64,000 nucleotides of DNA from Lumnitzera littorea (Eukaryota; Streptophyta; Magnoliopsida; Myrtales; Combretaceae), in assembly GCA_024138015.1 (NCBI GenBank), contig JAMXBB010000002.1:7930301-7994300 (forward strand), in the 5' to 3' direction. Position 1 is the first letter of the stretch; each line of letters begins with the position of its first letter. The translations under genes and the position numbers were made by a program. This document shows positions 49,335-60,394 of the stretch, piece after piece. The notes below the pieces were generated by a model, which saw only the letters and a list, made by a program, of their open reading frames with translations, searched no databases and was not told the origin of the DNA.

Positions 49335-50009
49335 AACAATGTGGGATAAGTTAAAGTAGCGATGTTACATATTGCAGTTTAAACGCATGAGAACCCAACT
49401 TCAACTCAATTTTTCATACTCCATTTTACTTTCAATTTTCATAAAATCGTCATATCTTGAATATATTATGTAAGTACACTTAGATTATATAAAAAAAATT
49501 CAAGAAAGTACATTCAAAACTTGCTTAAAACCTTATCACAGTGAGCCTTTTAACTATTTAAAAAAAATTATAGCAAGTATATGTATGTTTGACCACAACT
49601 TTGATCTATGTTTTAAATGTGTTTTAAACAAGTTTTTAAAAAAATCTTTGAATGATTTAAAAGTACATATGGAGTAGAATATATTTTAAGTAATTTTGAT
49701 GAAAGAAAATACATTAAAATGATAAAAATCGAATATACAAGTAGAGAAAAACATACATGTAACTACTGCAATTTTTTTTTAAAAATCAGCCTAGTAAACC
49801 TATTTTGATCCACTATTTGCAACCCATTTTGGAAGGATTCTGAAGAAATTTTTATATGATATGAAAGATCTTATGGCATAGATTAAATATTGAGAGTTTG
49901 CTTTTCATTTTTAAAGAGAAATAAAATAAAAAAAAGTGGAACAACGTCACATAAATAACTGTAAAGTAGCAGTTATTCAATCTCTTATTTTACAAGTCCC
50001 ACATTGTCA
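49335..50009. repeat. Inverted repeat pair, possible non-autonomous element or LTR edge
   Basis: 'acaatgtgggataag' (49336-49350) faces 'cttattttacaagtcccaca' (49984-50003, continuing ttgt), an inverted pair ~650 bases apart with core ACAATGTGGGA. The right arm is followed by 'aagaaacttctctctatata', and GTCCCACATTG plus TTCTCTCTATATA is also a common promoter phrase in small plant LTR elements. No target duplication was identified, so the class is open. Confidence 0.35.
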
Positions 50010-51312
50010 ACCTCTAAGAAACTTCTCTCTATATATTAAATTTAGGTTGAAAACGAATTGAGTTTAAATATATGGAGAAGACCATGGTGTGACTATGTCA
50101 GCAAATCCCATGCTAACGTGGCAATCAATGTTATCACTACGTGTCACTAGCAAGCCACGAGGCATAAAGTAATAATATGATTAAACATAATAAAATTGAA
50201 TAATTGATAAATTATTTAAAAAATCTAAAATACAAGAAATTGAAAATATATAGACAATTAAAAGAAAGAACCAACTACAAAATAATAGATGGGTGATAGG
50301 TTGAATGATTCATCTTTATCTCTTAATCGTGGCTTATCTTCTTGTTGGTAAATGTTCTTATCTCTCCTTAGCTTTTGGATAGCTAGTTTTTTCTCCCACC
50401 GCCCCCTTCCTCCCCTAATTTTTTGAAATTTTCTTTTATTTTTTATTTTTTCCTTTATTTTTTTTTTAGTTATTTAGTGTTATACAATTATATTTTATTT
50501 CAATTAATTATATGGTCAACTATGTGTGATTAATTAAAGGAAAAACTAATGAGTGTTAGTAAAGGCCCAATCATTGAAAAAGAATTCATCTTTTGAAAAC
50601 TGATGTTACGTTCATTTGGTTAAATGGAATAAAGTAATAGTATGAATAATTATAATTTTATTGTTATCTTTTGTTAATTTTAGTTTGATTGCAAAGTACC
50701 TTAACAATATAAATAATATTCATTGAGTACTAAATATATACTAATTGTTCATTTTGTGTATTTTATATATTAATAAATATCATATAATTAATTGGTTATA
50801 TTATGTTAATTATCTATATTTATTAATATCAATGCTAACATTAATATTGACAATACAATTTATATAAGCAAATTTTTTGTAATATTAATACAAATAATAT
50901 AATTATATTACATTTGTTATTTTATCTTATATTACATGATTACTTATTAAATAATATATATGATATTTCAATATCATATGCATTACTAATAGATATCTAC
51001 TTATAAAATAAAAAATTATAATTGTATATTATTCACATATATTATCTTATTATAATAATTTGATACATTTATATTTATATTTATTAAGAAGTATATTCGT
51101 TCTTAATTATAATAAAATATGTTTTTTCAATCATTAATAATTATTTTTGTAATAATATGAATATCATTATATACACACACATTATATAATAATCTTAGTT
51201 TAGTTACTTATATTTATTGATATTTATAATATATGTTGATGTTGATTTTTGGTTGAGGCTAAAGAGGTTGGAGACAACCTATCCAATTGAATGAACATAA
51301 GTTAAGGGGGTT
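50010..51312. other. Very AT-rich intergenic DNA, no gene seen
   Basis: A long TA/AAT-rich stretch (50500-51240 is almost entirely A and T), with pyrimidine runs at 50388-50475. There are no open frames of note. Confidence 0.45.
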
Positions 51313-51320
51313 ACTAAAGG

Positions 51321-51877
51321 TAGGGGTGGGGGCAGTTTGGTTTAGTTTGCTCCCCTTCTATCGAACTGAATTGAACTTAATATAATGGTTTTTGTTTTTT
51401 AGTAGTTAAGCCTAATCATATTATTTGGTTAATAAATTTTTCGAATTTAAATATAACTGATTTGGTTCAATCTATGGTTTGAACTGTTTGTGTTAAATTT
51501 TTATTAAACATTTTTATCTTCAATAAATGTAAAATTTCAGATGAAATTCATTCAACTTAATCTTAATAATTGACACAAAATTAAGATAAAGAATAATAAA
51601 ATATAGAAAATTTGATGTAATTTATAAAGATTGATTGAAAAAAAAAATATAAAAAAGTACAGAATAATTACATGAATTTTTTTTATTTAACTAAATAGTT
51701 CGATTATATTCTAAACGGTATAGTTTGTTTTGCTTTTCCGAACTTAACCGCAAAACATTTATATATAATTAAATCGAACCATAAACCAAACGATTTGCAA
51801 AAAAAACTGATTTTTCATTTCCATTCAATTTGATTCATGGTTTAATTTGTGGTTAGCGGTTTTTTTGCCTAACCCTA
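51321..51877. mobile_element. hAT-type MITE, 557 bp
   Basis: Starts TAGGGGTGGGGGCAGTTTGG and ends ...TTTTTTTGCCTAACCCTA (inverse TAGGGTTAGGCAAAAAAA). Flanked by an 8-bp target duplication ACTAAAGG (51313-51320) / GCTAAAGG (51878-51885), 7 of 8 matching. 8 bp and TAGGG termini point to hAT. The interior repeats 'tttggtt/aaccaaa' phrases in both orientations. No transposase. Same family as 56129-56678. Confidence 0.85.
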
Positions 51878-52011
51878 GCTAAAGGTGGTTTTGACAGGGT
51901 CATTATGATGTTTAAATCACAGAGGACATATGAGAATTTAAGAGAGCAAGAGTAGTGTAAGAAAGAATAAGGATTTTAGATCCTTCTACATGCGAAATTA
52001 CTTAGTATTCA

Positions 52012-52310
52012 TTAGAGGTATGTAAAAGGGCTTTATATTGAGGCCCTACTCATTTAACTTGTAAGTTCTTTCAAAAAGTTGGCCAATGAGCTTGACTTGT
52101 TAACTCGTAAGTCAAAGTAAGCTGATTTAGGTTAACCCATTCAATTTACTTACATCTTTAGCCCATAAGTTAGCTTGTTTAACTTGCTTGAAGTGTAAGT
52201 TAGGGTTAAGTTTTTTTAACTCATTCAAAAAGTAGGTTAAATGAATTCACTTCGTCTAACCCACAGGCTAAAGTAAGGCTGGGCTATGATAGGAATTAGT
52301 CATTTAGGCC
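52012..52310. repeat. Partly self-complementary segment, candidate MITE
   Basis: Phrases 'aacttgtaagtt', 'taactcgtaagtc', 'taacccattcaat' and 'taacccacaggctaaagtaag' recur in both orientations, as in GC-poor derivatives of hAT MITEs that begin TAGAGG. Left edge 'tagaggtatgtaaaagggc' is plausible; the right edge and an 8-bp duplication could not be settled. Confidence 0.3.
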
Positions 52311-52359
52311 CCTTACTTAAGCTCAAGCCATAGGACTAGAGAGTATGGTTAGCGAATTC

Positions 52360-53530
52360 TTACTTCCTGTCTTAGTGTCGAGGAGTTCAGGTTGTTGGTC
52401 AGACTTGACCTTCACCACCTTTCCAGCTGTTTTGTACCATACACCTTGATAACGGTCATGGACTACTGATGTAAAGGTGATCTAGATGACCCCTTCAATA
52501 ACTTGACAAACTTGTCCAGTAACTAGCTACCCTGGTTTCGAACTATGCTTGTTGAGGTGTTTCATTTTGTACCGACTTATTTTGGAGTGCCACCTAATAA
52601 CAAATAATTATTTGTAGGAATGGACAACTAAAGTTCCCATTTGAGCTACTTGGAAGCCCCCTGACCAATTTGATCCTATCTTGGCTCTTTCCCATGGAAC
52701 CAACATGTATCCTCTAACATTTTCTCTTTTTATATTAAGAATTTTTCATTTTCATGTATATTCCTTTTAGGATTTTTTCCACTTTGGATAAAGTACCTAT
52801 TTAATAACTTCCCCTAAGTATAATAGTTGTCTTAGAATCCTAGTATAAATTCTTTCTTAACATGTAAGCTGCATCAATCATCAGAAATATAAAATCCCTT
52901 TTCCTTGTAATTTGTTTTTGTTTTCATTGCAAGTTCATCTTACAATTAGCCTTTATCAATCCCTTTAATAAGAATTGTGACGAGAAATTTTAGTTATCAC
53001 TTTTTACATCATATCAAGGTGGTATCTAGGTCATATAGTATTTATTTGGTGCATCATATCCAATTAGATAATTCATAGACTTGCTAAAATGCCTCATAGA
53101 ACCCATCCCATCATCGTTCTTTCGATAGGATCGGATCTACCTCGATATCGCCTCCTTTGTCAGTTCTTGGCAAGCATATTAGTCTGGTTGGCCTATTTAA
53201 CCTAATTACACCTCTAGTGTTTATAAGAGTGGTAAGTGATATACATTAGGGAGGTACATCATATCTTTAAGACTCACTTGTCTTAACTCCAAGATACATT
53301 GAAGATACACTAGAAAAGATCTTGATCTTATTATCAGCTATCGACTTTCCCAATTTGGCTTAGTTGTTTTAACTTATCTTATCACGTTTTATGGATTAGG
53401 CCTGTATACTATGGGTTTATCAGCTCAAGTCTAAGTATTGGAAGATGATAGGATTAGAGTAAGTCTTCTGATTAGGTTAGCCAAGCTATTTGAAGCTCGA
53501 GCTATGCCTTGAGAAGAACATCCATTATGT
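52360..53530 (+). mobile_element. Copia-like LTR and leader remnant
   Basis: At ~53026 'aggtggtatctaggtcat' resembles a primer-binding site complementary to initiator tRNA-Met (TGGTATCAGAGC), sited just after '...tttacatcatatca'. Upstream 52700-53020 has LTR-like features, including 'gtataaattctttc' and 'catcaatcatcagaaatata'. Downstream 53040-53500 has no readable gag. No LTR pair or target duplication was found. Confidence 0.35.
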
Positions 53531-53534
53531 CAGT

Positions 53535-55320
53535 TGTTACTCCTCGAAGTCATAGAGTCACAATAGTCCTGTCATGTAAATCATTCTATGATAGTAACTG
53601 GCTTCACAGTACCTACCATAGACATGATCTATATAAGCCGTTGACGATTCCTCGCTTTGAAGTAAACAATCCAATTAAATGTTTAACTACAATTATGGTA
53701 AATATCACAAATTTTGAATAAACATATATAATTATATGTAAAGTCCACAGAACTTCCCAGGAAATTCTACATATACACAACGGTTCACTAATTTACATAA
53801 TAATTATCGGTCTTTCATCCTTAAACTACAAATGACATTCTCGCTACACATCACTACTAAGTAAATTGATCCTTATACTCCTAGCTTCAAAAGAACTAAC
53901 CTCTAGATAATTGTAAGGCGGCATAATACTTAAAGTATTCAGAAATCAGGACCTGCAAAAGAATTTATAAGGATATGAGCAACTACAACTTAGTAAGTTG
54001 AATTGGAGACTCGTGAATGTATACAAACACAAACATGATTATCAAGCAATTATTTTCATGCAATGCAACAATCAAGTGTCATCGTACAACGTAGTCTAGT
54101 CCATTGTGAAATCAGAGAAATTTTGCCCGCTCTAATTCGGGTTGAGGAGTTTCCATGTTATGCAACAGCTCACAACCAAACCCAAGCTTGTGCAATGGAG
54201 ACCTCGCTCCTCCCGCGACTACTTTCGAACCATTGACTTTACCTTCATCGTGACCTCCTCTCCTATCATTTAATTCGACTAAGGATGAAGAAGGGACCAT
54301 TATGCAATCCTGCGCTATCCCTTTCAAAGGGGTCGGTATTTGGCTGGCGAACCCTAATGATCCCTTAACGGGTTACAATGCATGACATTTTAGGTCATTA
54401 GAGTCGAATAAAATTAAATTTCATTTAGGGTTTTCAAACAATTTACACCAATTTAATCATAACATAAAATCAATTATACTACAAATTTCAGTACGAATTC
54501 AGATAAATCAAACACATGCGTAAACTACTTACAATCATAACCATATACAATTCTAAGTCTTCGAGTACCATAAAAATAGTACTTTAATACAGTAAGTAAT
54601 AACCCAATTTACTTGGAATTTTTCAATCGCCCGATCACTTAATTGCAAGCTGATTCGTCTTTGGGTATTCTATAATACAAATAGGTCTTTTTAGTACTTA
54701 TACTTTAAGGATTCATATTCTAAATTATAATTTAACTCATTTTTTCCATGTATACGTATTATGTACTAATGATTTTTTCTACTCTATTTCAGGGTTCGGA
54801 TCCTAAATTAGATTCTAGTTTTGATTCTTAATTCTTAAATATGCTCGAATCTTAATGTGAAATTAATCATATTAAGCTCGAGTATTCTAATATCCTATTG
54901 GGTCTCAATTTAGTATCCTAAACTATTCGGTACACGCTAATCCTAATTGAGGTATCGGATTTATTCCTAATGTGAGAAAATCTTACATTTTTATACAATT
55001 ACCTAAAATTAAATTTTGTTTCAGATTTAGTATATTCTGATTTTTATTATAATATTATCTAAATACTCCTAATTTTTCATATTTATTAAATTTTCAATTC
55101 CTCATATTCCTAATTTTCTACAATTACTACCTAATTCCTAAATTAATTACACTTAATACTCTAAAGGCTAAGATTAGGTTTTCACATCAGAGATTAATAT
55201 CCCTAAATATCTAATTACTATCTAAATCAGTAATTAGTGTCTTAATCACCTAATTACTTAATTTCTTTCGCTTTTATTTTCGCCTTAATCACATTTAAAC
55301 TTTATAAAAAACAACCCTTA
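53535..55320 (-). mobile_element. Truncated large LTR (copy L6, minus orientation)
   Basis: TGTTACTCCTCGAAG at the left end aligns with TGTCACGTCCCGAAG of L4. Homology continues through 'gagtcacaatagtcc', 'cgctctaattcgggttgagg', 'caatggagacctcgctcctc', 'aggatgaagaagggaccatt' and the 'taattacttaatt' stretches. It fades near 55320 after about 1.8 of the expected 3.1 kb, just before the MITEs at 55394 and 56129, and I could not find the remainder beyond them. The frame 54112-54327 is a shadow of this LTR. Confidence 0.7.
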
Positions 55321-55393
55321 TAAAGTTCATTGAATCCTTATAAAAACCAACCCCTATAGGATCAAGAACCCTATAAGATTGGGTTTTGAGAAT

Positions 55394-56092
55394 TAGGGAT
55401 GGCATTAGGTTAGGTTTAGAACATACTTTACAAAACTTGTACTCGACCCGCTACCTTATAAGGTTTCTCAAAACCTTATAGGGTTACCTTGTTTCCAAAA
55501 CTCACTTTTATAGGGTTTTGTAAAACGCGTTAAAAACTTAACCTGAACAGTTAATACTAAAAAAAAAAAAAATTAATTTGTGGGCATACATAAAAAATTA
55601 AAATAAATAATGTATAGATTGTTTTAAATAATAAAACAAATGGCATATAATTATTCAAAACTAAGCTATTTTCTTTTTATTTTAAATTAATACAAGATTA
55701 ATAAAAAGAAGATGGATGGGGATTGAGAAATGTAGCTGATTGGTTGAGAAAAAGAGTGTTGGGGAGAGAAGAGTGTTACAAAAAATATAAGAGAGAGAAA
55801 GAGATGAGGTTAAGGTTTTTTTAAAAGATAAATCATGAAAGAGATAAGATATTTTCTATTAATTATCATGTTTTATTATTTATAACTAATATTAAATTAT
55901 TAATATCATATAATTGTTTTTAAGCCAGTTCAGGTTTTTTGTCAGGTTTTTTCTAAATCTCATAACTTAGCTTGAAACCTTCTAAGATTTGAGAACTACT
56001 TTTAAAACTCGACCCAAAACCTATAGGGTCAAATCCTATCAGGTTTTTAAGGAGTCAAAAACCCTATAATAACTCGTCTAGTAACATTGTTA
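55394..56092. mobile_element. hAT-type MITE, 699 bp, with long inverted arms
   Basis: Starts TAGGGATGGCATTAGG; the right end (GTAACATTGTTA) is a worn inverse. Flanked by 8-bp duplication TTGAGAAT (55386-55393) / TCGAGAAT (56093-56100), 7 of 8. Arms of ~150 bases with 'aaaccttatagggt' and 'accctataa' phrases could pair as a hairpin. The centre is AT-rich and encodes nothing. The flanks outside the duplication also carry inverted 'accctataagatt' / 'aatcttatagggt', hinting at an outer, older layer of the same repeat. Confidence 0.75.
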
Positions 56093-56128
56093 TCGAGAAT
56101 AGAGAGTAAAATCTTATAGGGTTTTAGG

Positions 56129-56678
56129 TAAGGGTGGGTGTGGTTTGGTTTGGTACAGTTCGCCTCCCTATTATCGAACTGAACCCCATGGTTTGGTTTT
56201 TTTTTTTTTTTTTAATCAAACCTAACTATATGGTTTGGTTTATAAATTTTTTGAACCTAATTAAAATCGGTTCGGTTCGGTTCGTTCGATGGTTTAAATC
56301 ATTTATGTTAAATTTTCACTAAACATTTTTATCTCCAATAAATATAAAATTTCAAATGTAATTTACTCAATTTAAGTTTAATAATTGACAAAAAATTATG
56401 ACAAATAATAATAAGATATGAAAAATTTGATAAAATTTATGAAGATTAATGGAAAAAAAATATAAAAAGTACAAAATAATTGTATAAATATTTTTTATTT
56501 AACTAAACAGTTCAATTTAGTTTTAAACGGTATGATTCGATTAGCTTTTCTGAACCGAACCGCTTATATACAATCGGACTGAATTGTAAACCAAACAGTT
56601 CATAAAAAAAAAAAAAACCGATTTTTCTATTTGGTTCACGATTTGATCCATAGTTCATAATTTTTTTATCCAACCCTA
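56129..56678. mobile_element. hAT-type MITE, 550 bp
   Basis: Starts TAAGGGTGGGTGTGGTTTGG and ends ...TTTTTTTATCCAACCCTA. Flanked by 8-bp duplication GTTTTAGG (56121-56128) / ATTTTAGG (56679-56686), 7 of 8. It aligns along its length with 51321-51877: 'cctattatcgaactgaa', 'aaatttt.actaaacatttt', 'tatctccaataaat' and the AACCGAACCG region near the right end. The overlapping short frames (56134-56322, 56512-56754) are not genes. Confidence 0.85.
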
Positions 56679-56686
56679 ATTTTAGG

Positions 56687-57240
56687 AAAATACCAAACCT
56701 TTTAAGTGCGGTTCGAGTTTCATAAAACAACCTTGATTGCATCCAGCAATCCAATGATAAACACTCATCGAAAAAGTGATATGATGAAACCTAAGTTATC
56801 GTATATAGTTTGTCGTGTTTGTGTCACCTTTTTGCGGTTGAGTCTCAATTAATATACCATGATGTGCTGTATTTAAAAAATCGCAAAGACAGGCCAAGTG
56901 GTTTAGGGTTTTGACACCCCCAACGATGCAAAGCCATTCCTCGGCCAGCTATGTCCATATGGGTTCGATCATGTTACGCGGTTTCAACCTGTAAAGCCGA
57001 GCGAGCACCCTCATCAAACGTCGAAAGGACCACCAAACTGTACAATGAAAGCAACGGGGCATGTAATGGATCCAACACTAGTAATGATGGATATATCTTG
57101 TTGACCCTTTTTCGTGGATATGTGAACCCCAACACATGAACATTGATTCTCTCCGAAATTCGTAACCATCTTTGATTTATTGTTTTTCATGTGTTGGTTG
57201 TGATGATTAGACAATCCCATCAAATAATAAATCATAGAAT
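56687..57240. other. GC-richer segment of unknown origin
   Basis: About 56885-57180 is of more even composition than its surroundings ('cgaaaggaccaccaaactgt', 'ggatccaacactagtaatga'). A minus-strand frame (57014-57235) reads ...SITCPVAFIVQFGGPFDV and can be followed past its end as EGARSALQVETA before a stop. I do not recognise it. It may be a captured gene fragment or a mobile-element piece. The text near 56886-56905 superficially resembles a tRNA start but does not fold into one. Confidence 0.25.
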
Positions 57241-59982
57241 GATCCCATTATTGAAGCCAATATTAAATTTTAATTTCGCTTAATTGATCGTGATGATATT
57301 TTAGAAATCCTTATTGAAAATCATAATGTTTTCACAAACTTTACATAGAAAAGAGGAAGAAAGTAGATTACATCGATCCTTAGCAGAAGCTCTTTCCCTA
57401 ATGCTTTTACATGCCATTTGATCATATTTTTAGTTAATGGTAATATCCCTTCTATGTTAATAAAGTGAATTGTGAAAGTTCTACCCCAAAGTGTAGCTTT
57501 TTAAAGAATATGGGGCTCACAAAAATTTTAGAAAATTGTTAAAAACCTTTCTTGAAGGAACTCATTATACAAGTAAAGGGTTTTTTATTAATAAAGGTTT
57601 CTTAAAATATTGATATGAACTCTTTATAAAAGATGTTCTAATGGAATTTTGATATGCAAATATATTATACCTTTGTATGAGTTAAAAAGTAATATTTACA
57701 TGTGTATTTGTAATATGAAAAAGGACAATAAGACTACCATTAGACTAAATTAAGCTTGTGCCCATATAGTAAATGGATCCCTCTATTATCTCATTGCTGA
57801 ATACTCATCTTGTCTTGATCTGTTTAGACATGGGGCACTTATTAGTCAAACCTAAAACTGACAACTCATTGTGTCAAATTTGTGGATTGTGTTTCAAATT
57901 GTTGACCTTCATACTAATTAGTAATTATAGAAAAACAAAAATTAGATCATTCATATAGTTACCAATAAGCTTGGAAAAAAAAAGTTCAAATTAAATTATA
58001 TATACTTTTAATAACAAATTATTTTAATAACAGTATTAAATTAATTTTCATAAATGGTAATAGTTTACCTAATTGAACTTGCAATAATCATTTTCTTAAT
58101 ATGATGTGGCTATTGGATAGTCAATAGATGATCTTATATCCTACTCATTAAAATACCAATGCTTGAAGTCACTACTTTTTACCGATTTTTAATCCGACTG
58201 TCGATTGATGATTCACCTAATTTGAGTAGTTATCAACCTCAATGGAGGCTTTTCTGTTCTTTTCTTTTCTTTTCTTTTTTTTTTAAAGCATGCTTATAAG
58301 AAAAAATGATCCAATACATTCATTAAAAAATTACATGCAACAAGATTAGTAGAAATTATTATTTTCAGCAAGGATAAAGATAAACGCAAGCAACATGAAA
58401 AGCTCATCTCTAGTACTACTTTGGGATATCGAACTACAAATTACTTCTCCTTGCACATGATTTATTTATTACCTAGACATATAAACTAATGGTTAGTACA
58501 AGTCAAAAACGGTAACTTCTTCTTATACTACAACTTGGTTGAGTGAACCTGAAACGACCCCTGGAACCCAAAGTTCTATAGGGGGTTATTTTTTGTTCCT
58601 AAGTCTCTTTCGTTGGCTTCTAGATATCTTATTTTACATCAACGGCTCCAAATTGGAATAATTTATTCCGAACACCTAAATTTCTAGTTCACTGATCTTC
58701 TCACTCGAAGTTATACCATCTTAAATTAGTCAGATCATCCAATCCATCATAATTGAAACGCAAAACAACATCATATTCCTATCATTCGATCCCTTAATCT
58801 ACATATTTATTAACTTTCGCAATAGAATGGAGAAGAATAATTAGAAGTCTAAAATCTTATGACCATGCTATAATTCCTTGGATTGCTTTTCATGGGCTAC
58901 ATAACTTACTACCAAACATGGCCTAGACCTTTTCTCAAAAGGATGAGTCCAGTAGAGCTAGTCACCGAGGAAGAAGAATTTGATGGAGGCTGTTAGAATG
59001 AAAAAAATATCTATCAATACTATTATGTCCCGTATTTTCATGAGTAGTATATACTAGTGATATTTATATATATATATATATATTAATGATAGTATATTTA
59101 TATTAAAATTTTATCGGTATTTATTCACTATTAAAACCATCGAAACATTTTTAGAAAAAAATTAATTATATTAATATGTCACGTGAATTGATAAGTGGTG
59201 TGTAAATATCTAAAAAATATGTTTATTCACTGTCATAATTTTATGAGTATTTGCATGCTACTCATCTATTTATATCAAGTGTTAGAATTTTTTTTTTTTT
59301 TTTTCGCTTAGGCACACCATTTTCTTGGTGTAATCGAGATACTTGTGCTTAGAGAATATGTATGTATACATCTGTCCTGAAACTACTTAAAACTAAAAAG
59401 AGAAATTAATATGGCGGATATTATTAAATTCTATACGTTTCTCTTTCTAAAAGGTTCTGTTAGTTCGATATTTTGAAAGTTTCTGTCATCGGATGCACAA
59501 TATTTTGTAGAAGAAAAGTAATAATGATAATCTTTTTCTGTCATCATCCAAGATAATAGTAGCACCAACTAAGACATCATAATAAGCGTTTCATTTCCAG
59601 ATTTAAATAACATAAATATCTGTAATTTCTTGTTCCAACTATCATATACGTACTATATATATTTCTAATACCGTGAATCAATAGATGGCCCAAAAAACAA
59701 TATTGTGAATCAATCTTAATTTACTCACAATTTGGAATAATTGTTATTTCACTATATTAGTGTAAGCACTTTCAATTACATATATCCACATACCAGGAGC
59801 TTGAAATTTCGTTCAAAATGTGGGTAAAATTTTTGGCGTGATCAGAAAACATGTACACACATGCCGCATCCATTAACATTATCCCATCAGCTTCTAATTA
59901 ATTTAGGATAAGTAAGTCCACGACTAGTTTGAAAAGGAAGCATGCGCGTCAGATTCAAACTTGTGGTGCTTTTCCATCCAGG
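57241..59982. other. AT-rich intergenic DNA, no gene seen
   Basis: No recognisable protein. Simple sequence includes 'ttcttttcttttcttttc' (~58258-58275) and a (TA)n run at 59064-59083. The 58550-58980 interval is less AT-rich and could be an unplaced LTR piece. The frame at 57773-57958 is not recognisable. Confidence 0.35.
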
Positions 59983-59990
59983 ACAGCATT

Positions 59991-60386
59991 AGAATTTGTT
60001 AATTCAGATTTTATTTGAATTCGATTTATTAATAATAAAGTTAAACATGCTACTTGACTAATAAGTCAAGCCAAACTTGAGTTTTGGAATATTAAGCTCA
60101 TCAGGTTTGTAAACTTAATTGAATTTGGTATATTTTTTAATTTATTCGTAATTTTTAAAAATATAAGTGAGTTCGAAGTTATTTAGGAAAAATTTATAGA
60201 AAATTTGAGTTTAATCTAACTAATGGAGTCAAATTCGGTATTGTCATTTATATTTTTGTATGGAGCTTGAGTTCAAAATTTAGAGCTCAATTGAATTTGG
60301 GTAAAGCTTAAGTTTTGAGTCCTTAAGTCGAGTTTGAGCTTGAATTTAATATTGTACTAATTTGACTTAATTCGATTGCACTTCTA
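59991..60386. mobile_element. Candidate hAT-type MITE, 396 bp
   Basis: Right end ...TTCGATTGCACTTCTA (inverse TAGAAGTGCAATCG); left end (T)AGAATTTGTTAATTC. Flanked by ACAGCATT (59983-59990) / ATAGTATT (60387-60394), 6 of 8, both differences C to T. The interior is rich in 'gagcttgagttc / gaatttg' phrases in both orientations, the same style as the hAT MITE at 16662-19066. The inverted termini are poor, so this is a candidate. Confidence 0.5.
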
Positions 60387-60394
60387 ATAGTATT

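Noticed and set aside
56884..56970. tRNA-like text (GGCCAAGTGG ... GGTTCGATC)
   Set aside because: Spacing is roughly tRNA-sized, but the acceptor and anticodon stems do not pair, so it is not called a tRNA.
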